A DNA stretch of 17,436 bases, from positions 1 to 17,436 of the forward strand of contig JADHVM010000015.1 in NCBI GenBank assembly GCA_016783985.1, read 5' to 3'. Each line of letters begins with the position of its first letter. The stretch's first letter is position 1. The position numbers and the translations under genes were made by a program. This stretch comes from Actinomycetota bacterium (GTDB lineage: Bacteria; Actinomycetota; Humimicrobiia; Humimicrobiales; Humimicrobiaceae). The notes under the pieces are model-generated. The model was not told the DNA's origin. It saw nothing but the letters and a program-made list of their open reading frames with translations, and did no database searches. This document shows, in pieces, positions 1 to 6,581 of the stretch.

Positions 1-535
1 TATCTCTATACAGAGCTCCATCACAAGTAGCGCAAAATGATATTCCCTTCCCTATCAACTCATCTTCTCCCTCAACACCAAGTTTACTTGGAGAAGCACC
101 AGTTGCTACTATTAAAGCCCTGGATAATATTTCAGCATCATCACCATAACAGCTAAACTTATATGGTCTCAATTCTCTGTAATTCACTTCTTCGTAATCC
201 AATGAATTTTGATTTTTTTTACCTTCAGGTTTTTTATTTTTTCTAAAACTATTTGTATTACTTACTAACTCAATAGAATTTATATCAAAATATTCATTAA
301 TATTTATATTAAACTTCTTGCAATGCTCTACTAAGCTCTGAATAAAATCATAGCCTGAGATATTATCTTTAAACCCAGGATAATTTTCAATAAACTCTGT
401 ATTAATTATCTGCCCTCCCGCCATACGTTTATCCACTATCTTACAGTCAAGCCCTGCTCTAACCGCATATAAAGCTGAACCTAAACCTGCGGGTCCTGCT
501 CCAACTATCAATAGGTCTACTTTATCTTTTTCCAT
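1..535 (-). CDS. trxB: Thioredoxin reductase (FAD/NAD(P)H-dependent), 3' end cut off by window edge
   Basis: This flavoenzyme passes electrons from NAD(P)H through FAD and a Cys pair to thioredoxin or a related redoxin in the cytoplasm. The 178 visible residues hold the FAD-binding GAGPAG loop (12-17), the GGQ segment (40-42), an ATGAS motif (144-148) and the redox-active CATC pair (C168, C171), which is the thioredoxin reductase signature. The start is ATG at 535-533, preceded by AGGGATAAAGAG. The gene runs off the left edge before the NAD(P)-binding part is complete. Compared with the E. coli enzyme, the stretch at about residues 93-135 carries roughly 30 extra Asn/Lys-rich residues just before ATGAS. 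Identification is secure; whether the electron donor is NADPH or another carrier cannot be seen here. Confidence 0.93.
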   Translation of the reverse strand, partial: MEKDKVDLLIVGAGPAGLGSALYAVRAGLDCKIVDKRMAGGQIINTEFIENYPGFKDNISGYDFIQSLVEHCKKFNININEYFDINSIELVSNTNSFRKNKKPEGKKNQNSLDYEEVNYRELRPYKFSCYGDDAEILSRALIVATGASPSKLGVEGEDELIGKGISFCATCDGALYRD

Positions 536-851
536 CTCTTTATCCCTGTTTAAAGTTTTTAAAAAATTTTCCAGTAAAACTGACAATAACAATTATAGCA
601 GATGCCGGATCACGATTTACTTATCATAACTATTTTATCATGACCAATTCATAATTCCCTTAATATTATAAATATTTGGCCGCTAAAATAAATGTAAATA
701 TTTTTTTTATAGCTATAACTTTTTTAATATTCCATACTGCATAGCAATAATCAAACATGATTTTATTTTTACACTAGAATAAATAAAAAGTATAAGATCT
801 GTTATGGAAAGATATTTTTTAAATAGCCAGTAGAACTTTTATATGTCTCTG
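536..851. other. Intergenic region between trxB and the orphan RHH gene
   Basis: These 316 AT-rich bases hold the leader and probable promoter of trxB at the left end. No open frame with a ribosome binding site and no convincing GC-rich hairpin terminator was found in the remainder, so the 3' end of the RHH transcript is not defined. Confidence 0.5.
592..600 (-). promoter_or_regulatory. Extended -10 promoter of trxB
   Basis: Read on the minus strand the sequence is TGCTATAAT, an exact extended -10 element (TGn followed by TATAAT). It lies about 57 bases upstream of the trxB start codon. No good -35 hexamer is found 16-18 bases further upstream, which is tolerated at extended -10 promoters. 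Sequence match only. Confidence 0.5.
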
Positions 852-1091
852 TTATTTATATCTTCTGGCAGCATCCTTTATTCTTTCTTCCAGTTCTTCT
901 TCAGATTTTACCCCAGAGATATCCAGATCCAGACCCATTAGAAGCCTGATTAAACTTCTAACAATCATTGTATTTGCTATTTTGTGGCCACCAGATTTTC
1001 TACATTCTACGCCTAGATTCTCCAAAAACGAAACCATATCCGATGGCATCGTAATGGGAACCCTAAAATAATCTTGCTTTCTTTCAACCAT
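852..1091 (-). CDS. Small ribbon-helix-helix (RHH)-like DNA-binding protein, orphan
   Basis: A 79-residue protein with the layout of an RHH (MetJ/Arc/CopG-type) regulator: a short strand at residues 7-15 (DYFRVPITM), a first helix at about 16-28 and a second at about 38-54 (IANTMIVRSLIRLLMGL), then a charged tail. RHH proteins dimerise through the strand and often serve as antitoxins or autoregulators. The start ATG at 1091-1089 has the ribosome binding site AGAGGT seven bases upstream, and a near-consensus promoter precedes it (1137-1165). No toxin-like gene lies next to it on the same strand: trxB is 316 bases downstream and the plus-strand locus at 1336 is divergent. It could be a solitary regulator or an antitoxin that lost its toxin. 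The fold call is from pattern only. Confidence 0.62.
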   Translation of the reverse strand: MVERKQDYFRVPITMPSDMVSFLENLGVECRKSGGHKIANTMIVRSLIRLLMGLDLDISGVKSEEELEERIKDAARRYK

Positions 1092-1136
1092 TTTTTTACC
1101 TCTTTGCTATAATTCTATTACATTTTTATGTATATG

Positions 1137-1165
1137 AGTATATTCATTAAAATTCATATTGTCAA
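1137..1165 (-). promoter_or_regulatory. Strong sigma-70-type promoter of the RHH gene
   Basis: On the minus strand there is a perfect -35 hexamer TTGACA (1165-1160), a 17-base spacer, and a -10 hexamer TATACT (1142-1137, five of six consensus bases). The inferred transcription start is near 1130, giving a leader of about 40 bases to the ATG at 1091. This is the best promoter match noticed in the window. Confidence 0.7.
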
Positions 1166-1239
1166 ATATCTAATTGCAAGATCATTTTTTATCTGAAAGT
1201 AGTACTTCAAGGGTGTCAGTGTCTGAATTGCAATAAAAG

Positions 1240-1257
1240 TTTAAATACATATTTAAA
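1240..1257. promoter_or_regulatory. Inverted repeat, possible operator of the HEPN-MNT locus
   Basis: Perfect arms TTTAAATA and TATTTAAA are separated by two bases. The repeat covers the likely -35 hexamer of the downstream promoter, a usual place for an autoregulatory operator. It consists almost only of A and T, so chance is a real alternative in this genome. Confidence 0.35.
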
Positions 1258-1280
1258 TTATAATATATAGAAGGTATAAT
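1252..1280 (+). promoter_or_regulatory. Probable promoter of the 1336-2433 operon
   Basis: The -10 hexamer TATAAT (1275-1280) is perfect; 17 bases upstream lies TTTAAA (1252-1257), matching four of six bases of the -35 consensus. Transcription would start near 1287, about 50 bases before the first ATG. Confidence 0.5.
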
Positions 1281-1335
1281 AAATTACAAACTTTATTGAA
1301 ATTATTAGATTTATATTATTTATTAAGGAATAATT

Positions 1336-1611
1336 ATGAAAATTTTAAAAATAGCAAAAGATGAAATAAAAGAATACGAAAAACTTAAAATTTTATCACA
1401 GGTTTCTGCAGTAAAGGAAAAAATTGATTTATTTGAAAAAAAATATCAATGTACTTTCAGTAAATTTTCCAAAATATTAATGAAGAAAGACAGTGAAGAT
1501 TTTTCAACCTGGGACGATTATATAGAATGGAAAGCATATGTAAAAACTCTAGATAATTTAAAACAGAAGATTGAGGAAATCGAGGATGCTGAGGATATTA
1601 CAATTACTTAA
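1336..1611 (+). CDS. Small helical protein of unknown function, first gene of the HEPN-MNT locus
   Basis: A 91-residue, highly charged protein predicted to be mostly helical. It has a Lys/Glu-rich N-terminal half, a central aromatic motif WDDYIEWKAY (residues 59-68) and an acidic C-terminus ending in EDITIT. The start ATG has AAGGAA five bases upstream, the clearest ribosome binding site of the three genes in this locus. From memory, small proteins with this WDDYIEW-type motif sit just before other toxin-like genes (DUF6516 type) in thermophiles and archaea; this is recollection, not a search result. Here the next gene, 56 bases on, is an MNT nucleotidyltransferase. It may be an accessory antitoxin or the survivor of a different module joined to this one. 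No function is assigned. Confidence 0.7.
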   Translation: MKILKIAKDEIKEYEKLKILSQVSAVKEKIDLFEKKYQCTFSKFSKILMKKDSEDFSTWDDYIEWKAYVKTLDNLKQKIEEIEDAEDITIT

Positions 1612-1667
1612 GACAAATAAACATATCAAAAACTACACTATCTTAGATTTTTCTAATATATTTAAAA

Positions 1668-2009
1668 ATGATAACTAAAAGAAAAATCTCTATAAATAGA
1701 CAAGAAAAATTAGATAAAGAATTAAAAAGGATAATATCCAAAATAATTGAACTTGATGTTGAAAAAATAATATTATTCGGTTCAACTGCAACTGGCGAAA
1801 TCCACCAACTTAGTGACATAGATTTAATAATTATTAAAAAAACAAACGCACGGTTTCTTGCAAGACTTAATGAATTTTATTCTCATCTTAAGCCAAGAGT
1901 TTCAATAGATATTTTAGTTTATACACCTGAAGAATTCTTAGAGCTTTCAAACACAAGTAATTTTATACAGGATGCAATAAAAAAGGGAAAAATAGTTTAC
2001 GAAAGATAA
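1668..2009 (+). CDS. MNT-domain nucleotidyltransferase, antitoxin of a HEPN-MNT pair
   Basis: A minimal nucleotidyltransferase of 113 residues. The Pol-beta-type active site is complete: G38-S39, then D50 and D52 in SDID, and the third carboxylate D81 in VSIDIL. In characterised MntA/HepT systems the MNT protein transfers AMP units from ATP to a tyrosine of the HEPN RNase and so neutralises it. The HEPN gene follows after only 7 bases, which supports that pairing. No Shine-Dalgarno sequence is visible before ATG 1668 (upstream is AT-only), so translation may be weak, leaderless or coupled. Length is typical for the minimal family. The family assignment is firm; AMPylation of this particular partner is inferred. 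Confidence 0.88.
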   Translation: MITKRKISINRQEKLDKELKRIISKIIELDVEKIILFGSTATGEIHQLSDIDLIIIKKTNARFLARLNEFYSHLKPRVSIDILVYTPEEFLELSNTSNFIQDAIKKGKIVYER

Positions 2010-2016
2010 ATTTTTT

Positions 2017-2433
2017 ATGAAGCGAAAAAAGAGAATAGAAGATGCAATCAGGTGGCTGCTTCAATCTGAAAAGGATTTAGATGATGCCCAATTTAATTTA
2101 TCAGGCAAAAGATACAATGTCTGCTGTTTTCTCGCCCAGCAATCTGCTGAGAAGATATTGAAGGCCTATCTTTTTAAAAAAGGTGAGCGATCTGTCTGGG
2201 GGCACTCAGTAGCTGACTTATGCGATCTTGCCTTAAGATACGATAGGAACTTTGAAAAATTATTCTCAATTGCAGGACAACTTGATATGTATTATATTCC
2301 TACAAGATATCCTGACGGTATTCCAGAAGATATACCCTCAAATGTATTCTTAGAAGAGGATGCAAAACATGCAATTGAGCTAGCTGAAGAAGTTGCAGAT
2401 TTTATAAAGACAAGAGTGAATTTCCTAAAATAA
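2017..2433 (+). CDS. HEPN-domain protein, probable RNase toxin of a HEPN-MNT pair
   Basis: A 138-residue HEPN protein (PF05168-like). It shows the helical CFLAQQSAEKILKAYL segment (37-52), the RX4H motif (R58-SVWG-H63), the residues expected for RNA cleavage, and the subfamily signature YYIPTRYPDG (92-101). It starts 7 bases after the MNT gene with no visible ribosome binding site (TTTTTT precedes ATG), so translational coupling is likely. In the studied HepT toxins the motif is RX4HXY and its tyrosine is AMPylated by MntA; here the residues after H63 are S64 and V65, so that tyrosine is absent. Y92, Y93 or Y98 could be alternatives, or neutralisation may work by binding. Toxicity is inferred from the family. 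Confidence 0.87.
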   Translation: MKRKKRIEDAIRWLLQSEKDLDDAQFNLSGKRYNVCCFLAQQSAEKILKAYLFKKGERSVWGHSVADLCDLALRYDRNFEKLFSIAGQLDMYYIPTRYPDGIPEDIPSNVFLEEDAKHAIELAEEVADFIKTRVNFLK

Positions 2434-2535
2434 CTAATTCCGTAAGCCCCGCTAAAAATATCAAATGACAATAACAGCACTCCCAGTTTTTAAAGATCAC
2501 CTTGTTGTATGTTAATATATAAATGTTTAATTTAA

Positions 2536-3831
2536 TTATTTGATATTTTTTATTAATGAAAAGTCTCCCACCTTGGCTGCCTCTAGTACTGGCCTCATAT
2601 ATTTATCTACCAATTCTGCACTTAAGGGAACAGGCATATTTTTAAGCTTCATATCAAGTTGAGGGTTTTTAGCTGCCTCTATCATTTTATCTATATAAGA
2701 ATCATTAAAACCTTCTATTTCTGACAATTTAGTTGGAAAACCAATTCTTTTAGAGAAATTAATCATAGCTTCTGCAATTGCTTCACCTAACTGTCTTGCA
2801 TCTACATTTAATGCTTCCTCATTAGTATAATTTCCATCAATGTACTTTTTATAGATATTTGCTAGTTTCTCAAGCTTATCTTTAATTGCAGTTGAAAAAA
2901 ACACAGTATAATATGGATTAAGTATTCCACAAGCTCTACCATGAGTCATAATATCTATAAGAGAAAAGCTATTAAGATGAGCACCGTTAGTCCCACCAAG
3001 CATTAGAGCATATCCGCCAAGATCCGTTGCCAGTCCTATTATTTCTCTATATTCAATATTTTCTAAATCACCAATAAGCATTGGAAGAGCATCAACAATC
3101 ATAGCAATTGAAGTTAGACACACTTTTTCTATTTTATCATAATTTTTACTACTGCTGTCTATTCCATAATAAATCTCAAGAGAATGAGCCAGACCATCAA
3201 TTGCACCATCAATTGTCAGATCCACTGGTTCAGTAACAGTAGTAGAATAATCAAATACAGCTTTATGAGGAGTTATAATATCATCACTAATTAGCTTTTT
3301 TTGTTTCTTTTTAATATATGTAACATTTGCATTTTTACTGAGATGCGACCCTGAGCCAGAAGCAACCTCTACAGCAATAAGTGGGAAAAGTTTTTTACTT
3401 TTATCCTGTAATATCTCTTTTACTTTATCCACTCCGAAGAATAGCTCTAAATCATCTTTTTGCATATCAAGAGACGTCAGTACATTTGCTGCCTTAGTAC
3501 AATCTATAGCAGATCCACCACCAACACATGTTATACTGTCAGGATTGGTTTTTTTAATAATATCAGCTAATAAAGTAACATCTTCAACTGGAGTATTTGG
3601 AGCAGCAGTATCAACTTCTTCCAGTATTTTTATTCCACTCTTATTCAGGATATTTATTATTTTTTTACGCAAGGCTTTTGCCCAGTCACTGCTTGATATT
3701 ACAAGCAGTGTGCTATTACCAAATCCACTAACGTAACTACCTAAAATATCAAGGCAATCAATTCCAAAAGTATAATCTCTTCCTTTATAATCCTTCAGTA
3801 AATCTTGTGCATCTTTAATTCTCTGTTTCAT
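2536..3831 (-). CDS. Iron-containing (group III) alcohol dehydrogenase
   Basis: A 431-residue NAD(P)-dependent dehydrogenase of the Fe-ADH family, which interconverts alcohols and aldehydes/ketones in fermentation. The nucleotide-binding motif GGGSAID is at 104-110 and the family block VASGSGS at 156-162. The likely metal ligands are D212 and H216 (IDGLAH), H285 (NGAH) and H297 (THG). The spacing differs from FucO-type enzymes: the last two histidines are 12 apart, and the position four residues before H285, which is a histidine in FucO, is T281. The subgroup is therefore divergent and the substrate (alcohol, diol, lactaldehyde) cannot be named. The start ATG has AAGGAA three bases upstream. 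It stands alone, convergent with the HEPN gene and downstream of the exporter gene. Confidence 0.9.
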   Translation of the reverse strand: MKQRIKDAQDLLKDYKGRDYTFGIDCLDILGSYVSGFGNSTLLVISSSDWAKALRKKIINILNKSGIKILEEVDTAAPNTPVEDVTLLADIIKKTNPDSITCVGGGSAIDCTKAANVLTSLDMQKDDLELFFGVDKVKEILQDKSKKLFPLIAVEVASGSGSHLSKNANVTYIKKKQKKLISDDIITPHKAVFDYSTTVTEPVDLTIDGAIDGLAHSLEIYYGIDSSSKNYDKIEKVCLTSIAMIVDALPMLIGDLENIEYREIIGLATDLGGYALMLGGTNGAHLNSFSLIDIMTHGRACGILNPYYTVFFSTAIKDKLEKLANIYKKYIDGNYTNEEALNVDARQLGEAIAEAMINFSKRIGFPTKLSEIEGFNDSYIDKMIEAAKNPQLDMKLKNMPVPLSAELVDKYMRPVLEAAKVGDFSLIKNIK

Positions 3832-3928
3832 AATTTCCTTCTAGCATGATTTTTAATAAAAATAATTTTAACACCTGTCCTTACTACCAGTGTATTGAAG
3901 ATAACTTCTAGGATTCAAAAGATCATAT

Positions 3929-4867
3929 TTATCTCTTATTCCGGGGAGAGGATTTACCTAGTGCAAACTTATTCGTAATGATAATACCTCCAAGAATGAA
4001 CGCACCACCCACCCAGAACAACCAGGAGAAGCGCTCATGCAAAATAATAAGTGAGAGGATCACGGCAAAAACAGGTGTAAGATAGATGTAGATCGAAGCA
4101 TGCGATGCGGGAAGCCTCTTAAGACAGGTGAACCAGAGCGGGTAGGCAATGCCGATCATAGTAAGACCGAGAAAAACCATGAGTAGAAATGTGGACCAGC
4201 CCGCGAGAACTATCTCTGAGAAGCCGACCGTGGTCGCTGTGAGTGTGATTAGCATAACCGCTCCTGAGAACAGCGCAAGCACTGCTACAATGAGGGGATC
4301 GTTGGATGTGAGGACCCTTTTTCCAATGACCGAGTAGAGCGCGAATGAGAAGGCTGCCATTAGCGAGAAGGAGCATCCAAGCACATCTATCCTGTGGGCT
4401 CCCTCTCCAAAGGAGAAACCTGTGTTGAATGTTACAAGCACTACTCCACATAGTGCAAGGGCTATACCGATGATGCGTGCTGGCATAATACGTTCTTTGA
4501 GGATCAGGGCTGCAAGGAGTGCTATAAATACCACACTGTTGGATACGAGTACCGCGTTCATGGAAGCAGGAATGCGGGCAAGGGCACTAAAGGTCAGGAT
4601 TTGATAGAGAAAAAACCCGAATACGCCAAGTCCAAGGGAGATGAGCGCATCCCGGGATGAAAGTTTCACTATTTTTCGTATCCTTCCCGAAGCGATCAGA
4701 AAGATGAGCAGGCCGATGAATCCAGTGCTCAGAGTTACGGTGCCGAGCTGAAAGGGGTGTACGCTTTGTACAATGATCCTTCCCAAGGGATGACCGATAG
4801 CCCAGAAAAACGAGACAATGAGCATCAGGAAGTACTCGATTCGAATACCGCTCTTCCACTTTGTCAT
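3929..4867 (-). CDS. EamA/DMT-family membrane transporter, probably horizontally acquired
   Basis: A 312-residue integral membrane protein of the drug/metabolite transporter superfamily with about ten hydrophobic segments and two EamA repeats (roughly 10-147 and 160-305). Family marks include FWAIGHPLGR near the N-terminus, a conserved ILKERI after the fourth segment, and LTPVFAVILSLIILHERF in the second repeat. Such proteins export amino acids, sugars or other metabolites; the substrate cannot be read. The start ATG at 4867-4865 has an excellent AAAGGAGT five bases upstream. G+C is about 47-50% in the lines counted, against about 30% for neighbouring genes, and codon choice follows, so recent transfer from another lineage is likely. 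The reading frame is intact. Confidence 0.88.
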   Translation of the reverse strand: MTKWKSGIRIEYFLMLIVSFFWAIGHPLGRIIVQSVHPFQLGTVTLSTGFIGLLIFLIASGRIRKIVKLSSRDALISLGLGVFGFFLYQILTFSALARIPASMNAVLVSNSVVFIALLAALILKERIMPARIIGIALALCGVVLVTFNTGFSFGEGAHRIDVLGCSFSLMAAFSFALYSVIGKRVLTSNDPLIVAVLALFSGAVMLITLTATTVGFSEIVLAGWSTFLLMVFLGLTMIGIAYPLWFTCLKRLPASHASIYIYLTPVFAVILSLIILHERFSWLFWVGGAFILGGIIITNKFALGKSSPRNKR

Positions 4868-4990
4868 AGAATACTCCTTTCAGTAAGCTTATGTATATTT
4901 AACAGGCTGCGTGGAAAAATTGTAATACACACTTCGCAGAAGAATGATACACCATGACTATCTCTACTCCCGGAATTCCCAGAAACCATT

Positions 4991-5256
4991 TCACAAGGTG
5001 AGCTTTTCTTGCTCCCAGATAATGGTGCCGTTCTGCCTGTATTTTCCCCTGTACTTCTTATCTGTAATATAGTTCTAGACATCGATGATTACCCGGACCA
5101 ATTTGTTTTTTTCCAGCCAGCTTTTTACAGATACTCCCTTAGGATCATCCTTATCTAAAATATAATCATATTCGTATTCGCTCACAACACATTCTGCCTT
5201 TCACTGTTTATAACCTACGCTAGTGCCTGTACATTTTCAATAGGCACATCTTTCAT
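4991..5256 (-). pseudogene. Decayed small protein gene (in-frame stops and a frameshift)
   Basis: A run of coding-like sequence in the higher-G+C island. It starts as MKDVPIENVQALA from ATG 5256 and stops at TAG 5217-5215. A second frame reads through TGA (5203-5201) into KAECVVSEYEYDYILDKDDP and on to VRVIIDV (TAG 5077-5075), and the same frame continues as NYITDKKYRGKYRQNG to WEQEKLTL (TGA 4993-4991). The amino acid composition looks protein-like and unlike random frames, so an older gene of about 85 residues seems to have been broken by a frameshift and two nonsense changes. A strong AGGAGGT lies at 5258-5264, but it is too close to the ATG for ideal use. The parent family is not recognised. 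It lies upstream of the exporter gene on the same strand. Confidence 0.45.
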
Positions 5257-5257
5257 T

Positions 5258-5264
5258 ACCTCCT
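5258..5264 (-). promoter_or_regulatory. Shine-Dalgarno sequence of the decayed gene
   Basis: Minus-strand AGGAGGT, a full match to the anti-SD core, stands just before ATG 5256-5254. The spacing is only two bases; GTG at 5247 would be about 11 bases away. It supports the idea that a translated gene once began here. Confidence 0.4.
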
Positions 5265-5453
5265 GGGCCGGCTACCTGGCCGCTTAATTTCAATAATACC
5301 ATAAATTGGTATTGCGTTCTCTATTTGATAAAAGTTTGTGTCTCAAATCTTGTACCTAGAAATACCCAGACTTCCAAGCCTTTTAATATATTTAAAAATA
5401 AATCAGCTGCTTTTTAATCTTATACAACTATTTATATGTTTTTAAAAGAGCAA

Positions 5454-5470
5454 GGTACATAATCTGTACC
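5454..5470. repeat. Inverted repeat, 6-bp arms
   Basis: GGTACA and TGTACC flank a 5-base loop. The form resembles a regulator binding site more than a terminator. No gene start lies close by. Confidence 0.35.
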
Positions 5471-5560
5471 AATATCATAGACTTTCATGTTATTTGTGCA
5501 ACATTTAGAAAATAATTGTCAAATTCATTGTTTGCACTCATTATCCTAAATACCATGAGG

Positions 5561-5579
5561 TACACTTAAAACAAGTGTA
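5561..5579. repeat. Inverted repeat, 7-bp arms
   Basis: TACACTT and AAGTGTA flank a 5-base loop. The stem is AT-rich and weak, with no T-run after it on either strand in the proper place for an intrinsic terminator. Confidence 0.35.
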
Positions 5580-5630
5580 AAAATTGGTGTAGTGGAAGAA
5601 ATTTGAGATATATGTTATTTAAACTTTCTT

Positions 5631-5666
5631 ACTCGGAATTTGTTGGAGTTAGTCTATAAGCCGAGT
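5631..5666. repeat. Inverted repeat, 6-bp arms with a long loop
   Basis: ACTCGG (5631-5636) and CCGAGT (5661-5666) enclose 24 bases. These G/C-containing hexamers stand out in AT-rich surroundings. It lies 67 bases downstream of the methyltransferase stop codon. Confidence 0.35.
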
Positions 5667-5732
5667 TATAAACTAAAAATACTTAAAAGATGTGTTTAAA
5701 GTTGTAAAAAGAAACATTATCACTTTTTATTT

Positions 5733-6581
5733 TTAAGAAATAAATCTAGCATAGATATCACCAGAAATGGGTGTCTTCTTATGTAAGTTTAAAAGTATGT
5801 TTGAAATCTCATCAGGTCCAACCCATTCATTTAAAACTAATGAAATTGATTCACCAAAAGAATAATTAAACTTAACTTCGCCTATAGAAGCAAGATGTTC
5901 TATTATATTTATGGCTGATAAAATGAATACCTGTGTTGGTGTAAATTCAAAGGAGATCATCTTTATAGGCTCTGATAAACTTTTTAAAACCTTGTATTCA
6001 TATCCTTCTACATCAATCTTTAAAAAAGCTGGCTTTCCATACTCTTTAATCAAGTGGTTTAAAGTAGTAACCTTAACTTTAGCTGACTTTTGCCAGCTAA
6101 AAGCTTGCGTTGAAACAAAAAACATATCACTAGATTTTATACTATCTATCCATTCCTTTGACATAGATGAAAGTGTATGTGAATCACTTATCATAAGCTC
6201 TTCTTCTCCATAGTTGTCACTAATTGCTTTTTTTACTAAGATTACTCTTTTATTATTGCCATATTTTTTTTCCAATTCTTGCGTGCAGGTATATTGAGGC
6301 TCAACTGCAACAACCCTGGCCCCCAGCTTTAAAAAGATTTCAGTTCTCCTACCATAGTTAGCACCGATATCGAAACATAAATCATCTTTTTTAATAAATC
6401 GAGAATAAAATTTTAATAATTTTTTTCTATTAACAGCATTTATTAAAACTAAGGATATGTTATAAATAACTTTATATATTCTTAGTGACCTCATTAAATT
6501 GATACAAATATCCATGAACCTATAAAAAATCTTGATAGGTACTAGATTTGATTTGGTATATGATATAAATTTACTATACAT
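5733..6581 (-). CDS. FkbM-family SAM-dependent methyltransferase
   Basis: A 282-residue protein with the FkbM methyltransferase core. SAM-binding motif I is DIGANYG (71-77), followed by the acidic strand end VAVEPQ (91-96) and the family block LKIDVEGYEYKVL (187-199). FkbM enzymes O-methylate sugars in polysaccharides or hydroxyls of secondary metabolites. The first 60 residues are hydrophobic/basic and may form membrane-associated helices. No glycosyltransferase or polymer genes lie beside it, so the substrate is open. The start is uncertain: ATG 6581 lacks a good Shine-Dalgarno (AAGGA is 13 bases away), and a TTGACA at 6607-6602 is close enough that a later start, such as M23 (ATG 6515), is possible. 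Confidence 0.85.
   Translation of the reverse strand: MYSKFISYTKSNLVPIKIFYRFMDICINLMRSLRIYKVIYNISLVLINAVNRKKLLKFYSRFIKKDDLCFDIGANYGRRTEIFLKLGARVVAVEPQYTCTQELEKKYGNNKRVILVKKAISDNYGEEELMISDSHTLSSMSKEWIDSIKSSDMFFVSTQAFSWQKSAKVKVTTLNHLIKEYGKPAFLKIDVEGYEYKVLKSLSEPIKMISFEFTPTQVFILSAINIIEHLASIGEVKFNYSFGESISLVLNEWVGPDEISNILLNLHKKTPISGDIYARFIS

Larger units (their letters stand above)
5290..5732. other. AT-rich intergenic block with inverted repeats
   Basis: About 440 bases without a credible gene between the high-G+C island and the methyltransferase. It contains several short inverted repeats listed separately (5454-5470, 5561-5579, 5631-5666) and a weaker GTGCAA/TTGCAC pair (5496-5501 and 5532-5537). 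No T-tract follows any of them in a terminator-like way. It may be a junction scar or an unrecognised RNA; nothing proves either. Confidence 0.4.

Noticed and set aside
1652..1667. Identical AT-only 16-mer also found near 5385-5400, considered as a repeated regulatory element
   Set aside because: Given the AT content such a match is expected by chance within a window of this size.
4119..4859. Several open frames of 60-110 codons on both strands inside the exporter gene
   Set aside because: They are by-products of the higher G+C and fewer stops; the exporter frame shows the clear membrane-protein pattern.
5075..5077. TAG in the decayed gene as a recoded (pyrrolysine) codon
   Set aside because: The same reading frame also has a TGA and a frameshift, so decay is the simpler reading, and no pyrrolysine genes are visible.
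4864..5082. A 72-codon minus-strand open frame ending in a 4-base overlap with the exporter gene
   Set aside because: It has no ribosome binding site, its Ser/Cys/Arg-rich composition is not protein-like, and a different frame over the same bases looks more like former coding sequence. The exporter has its own strong AAAGGAGT inside this stretch.
5561..5579. Hairpin as an intrinsic terminator for the methyltransferase transcript
   Set aside because: The stem is weak and there is no T-run following it on the minus strand; the T-rich stretch is on the wrong side.
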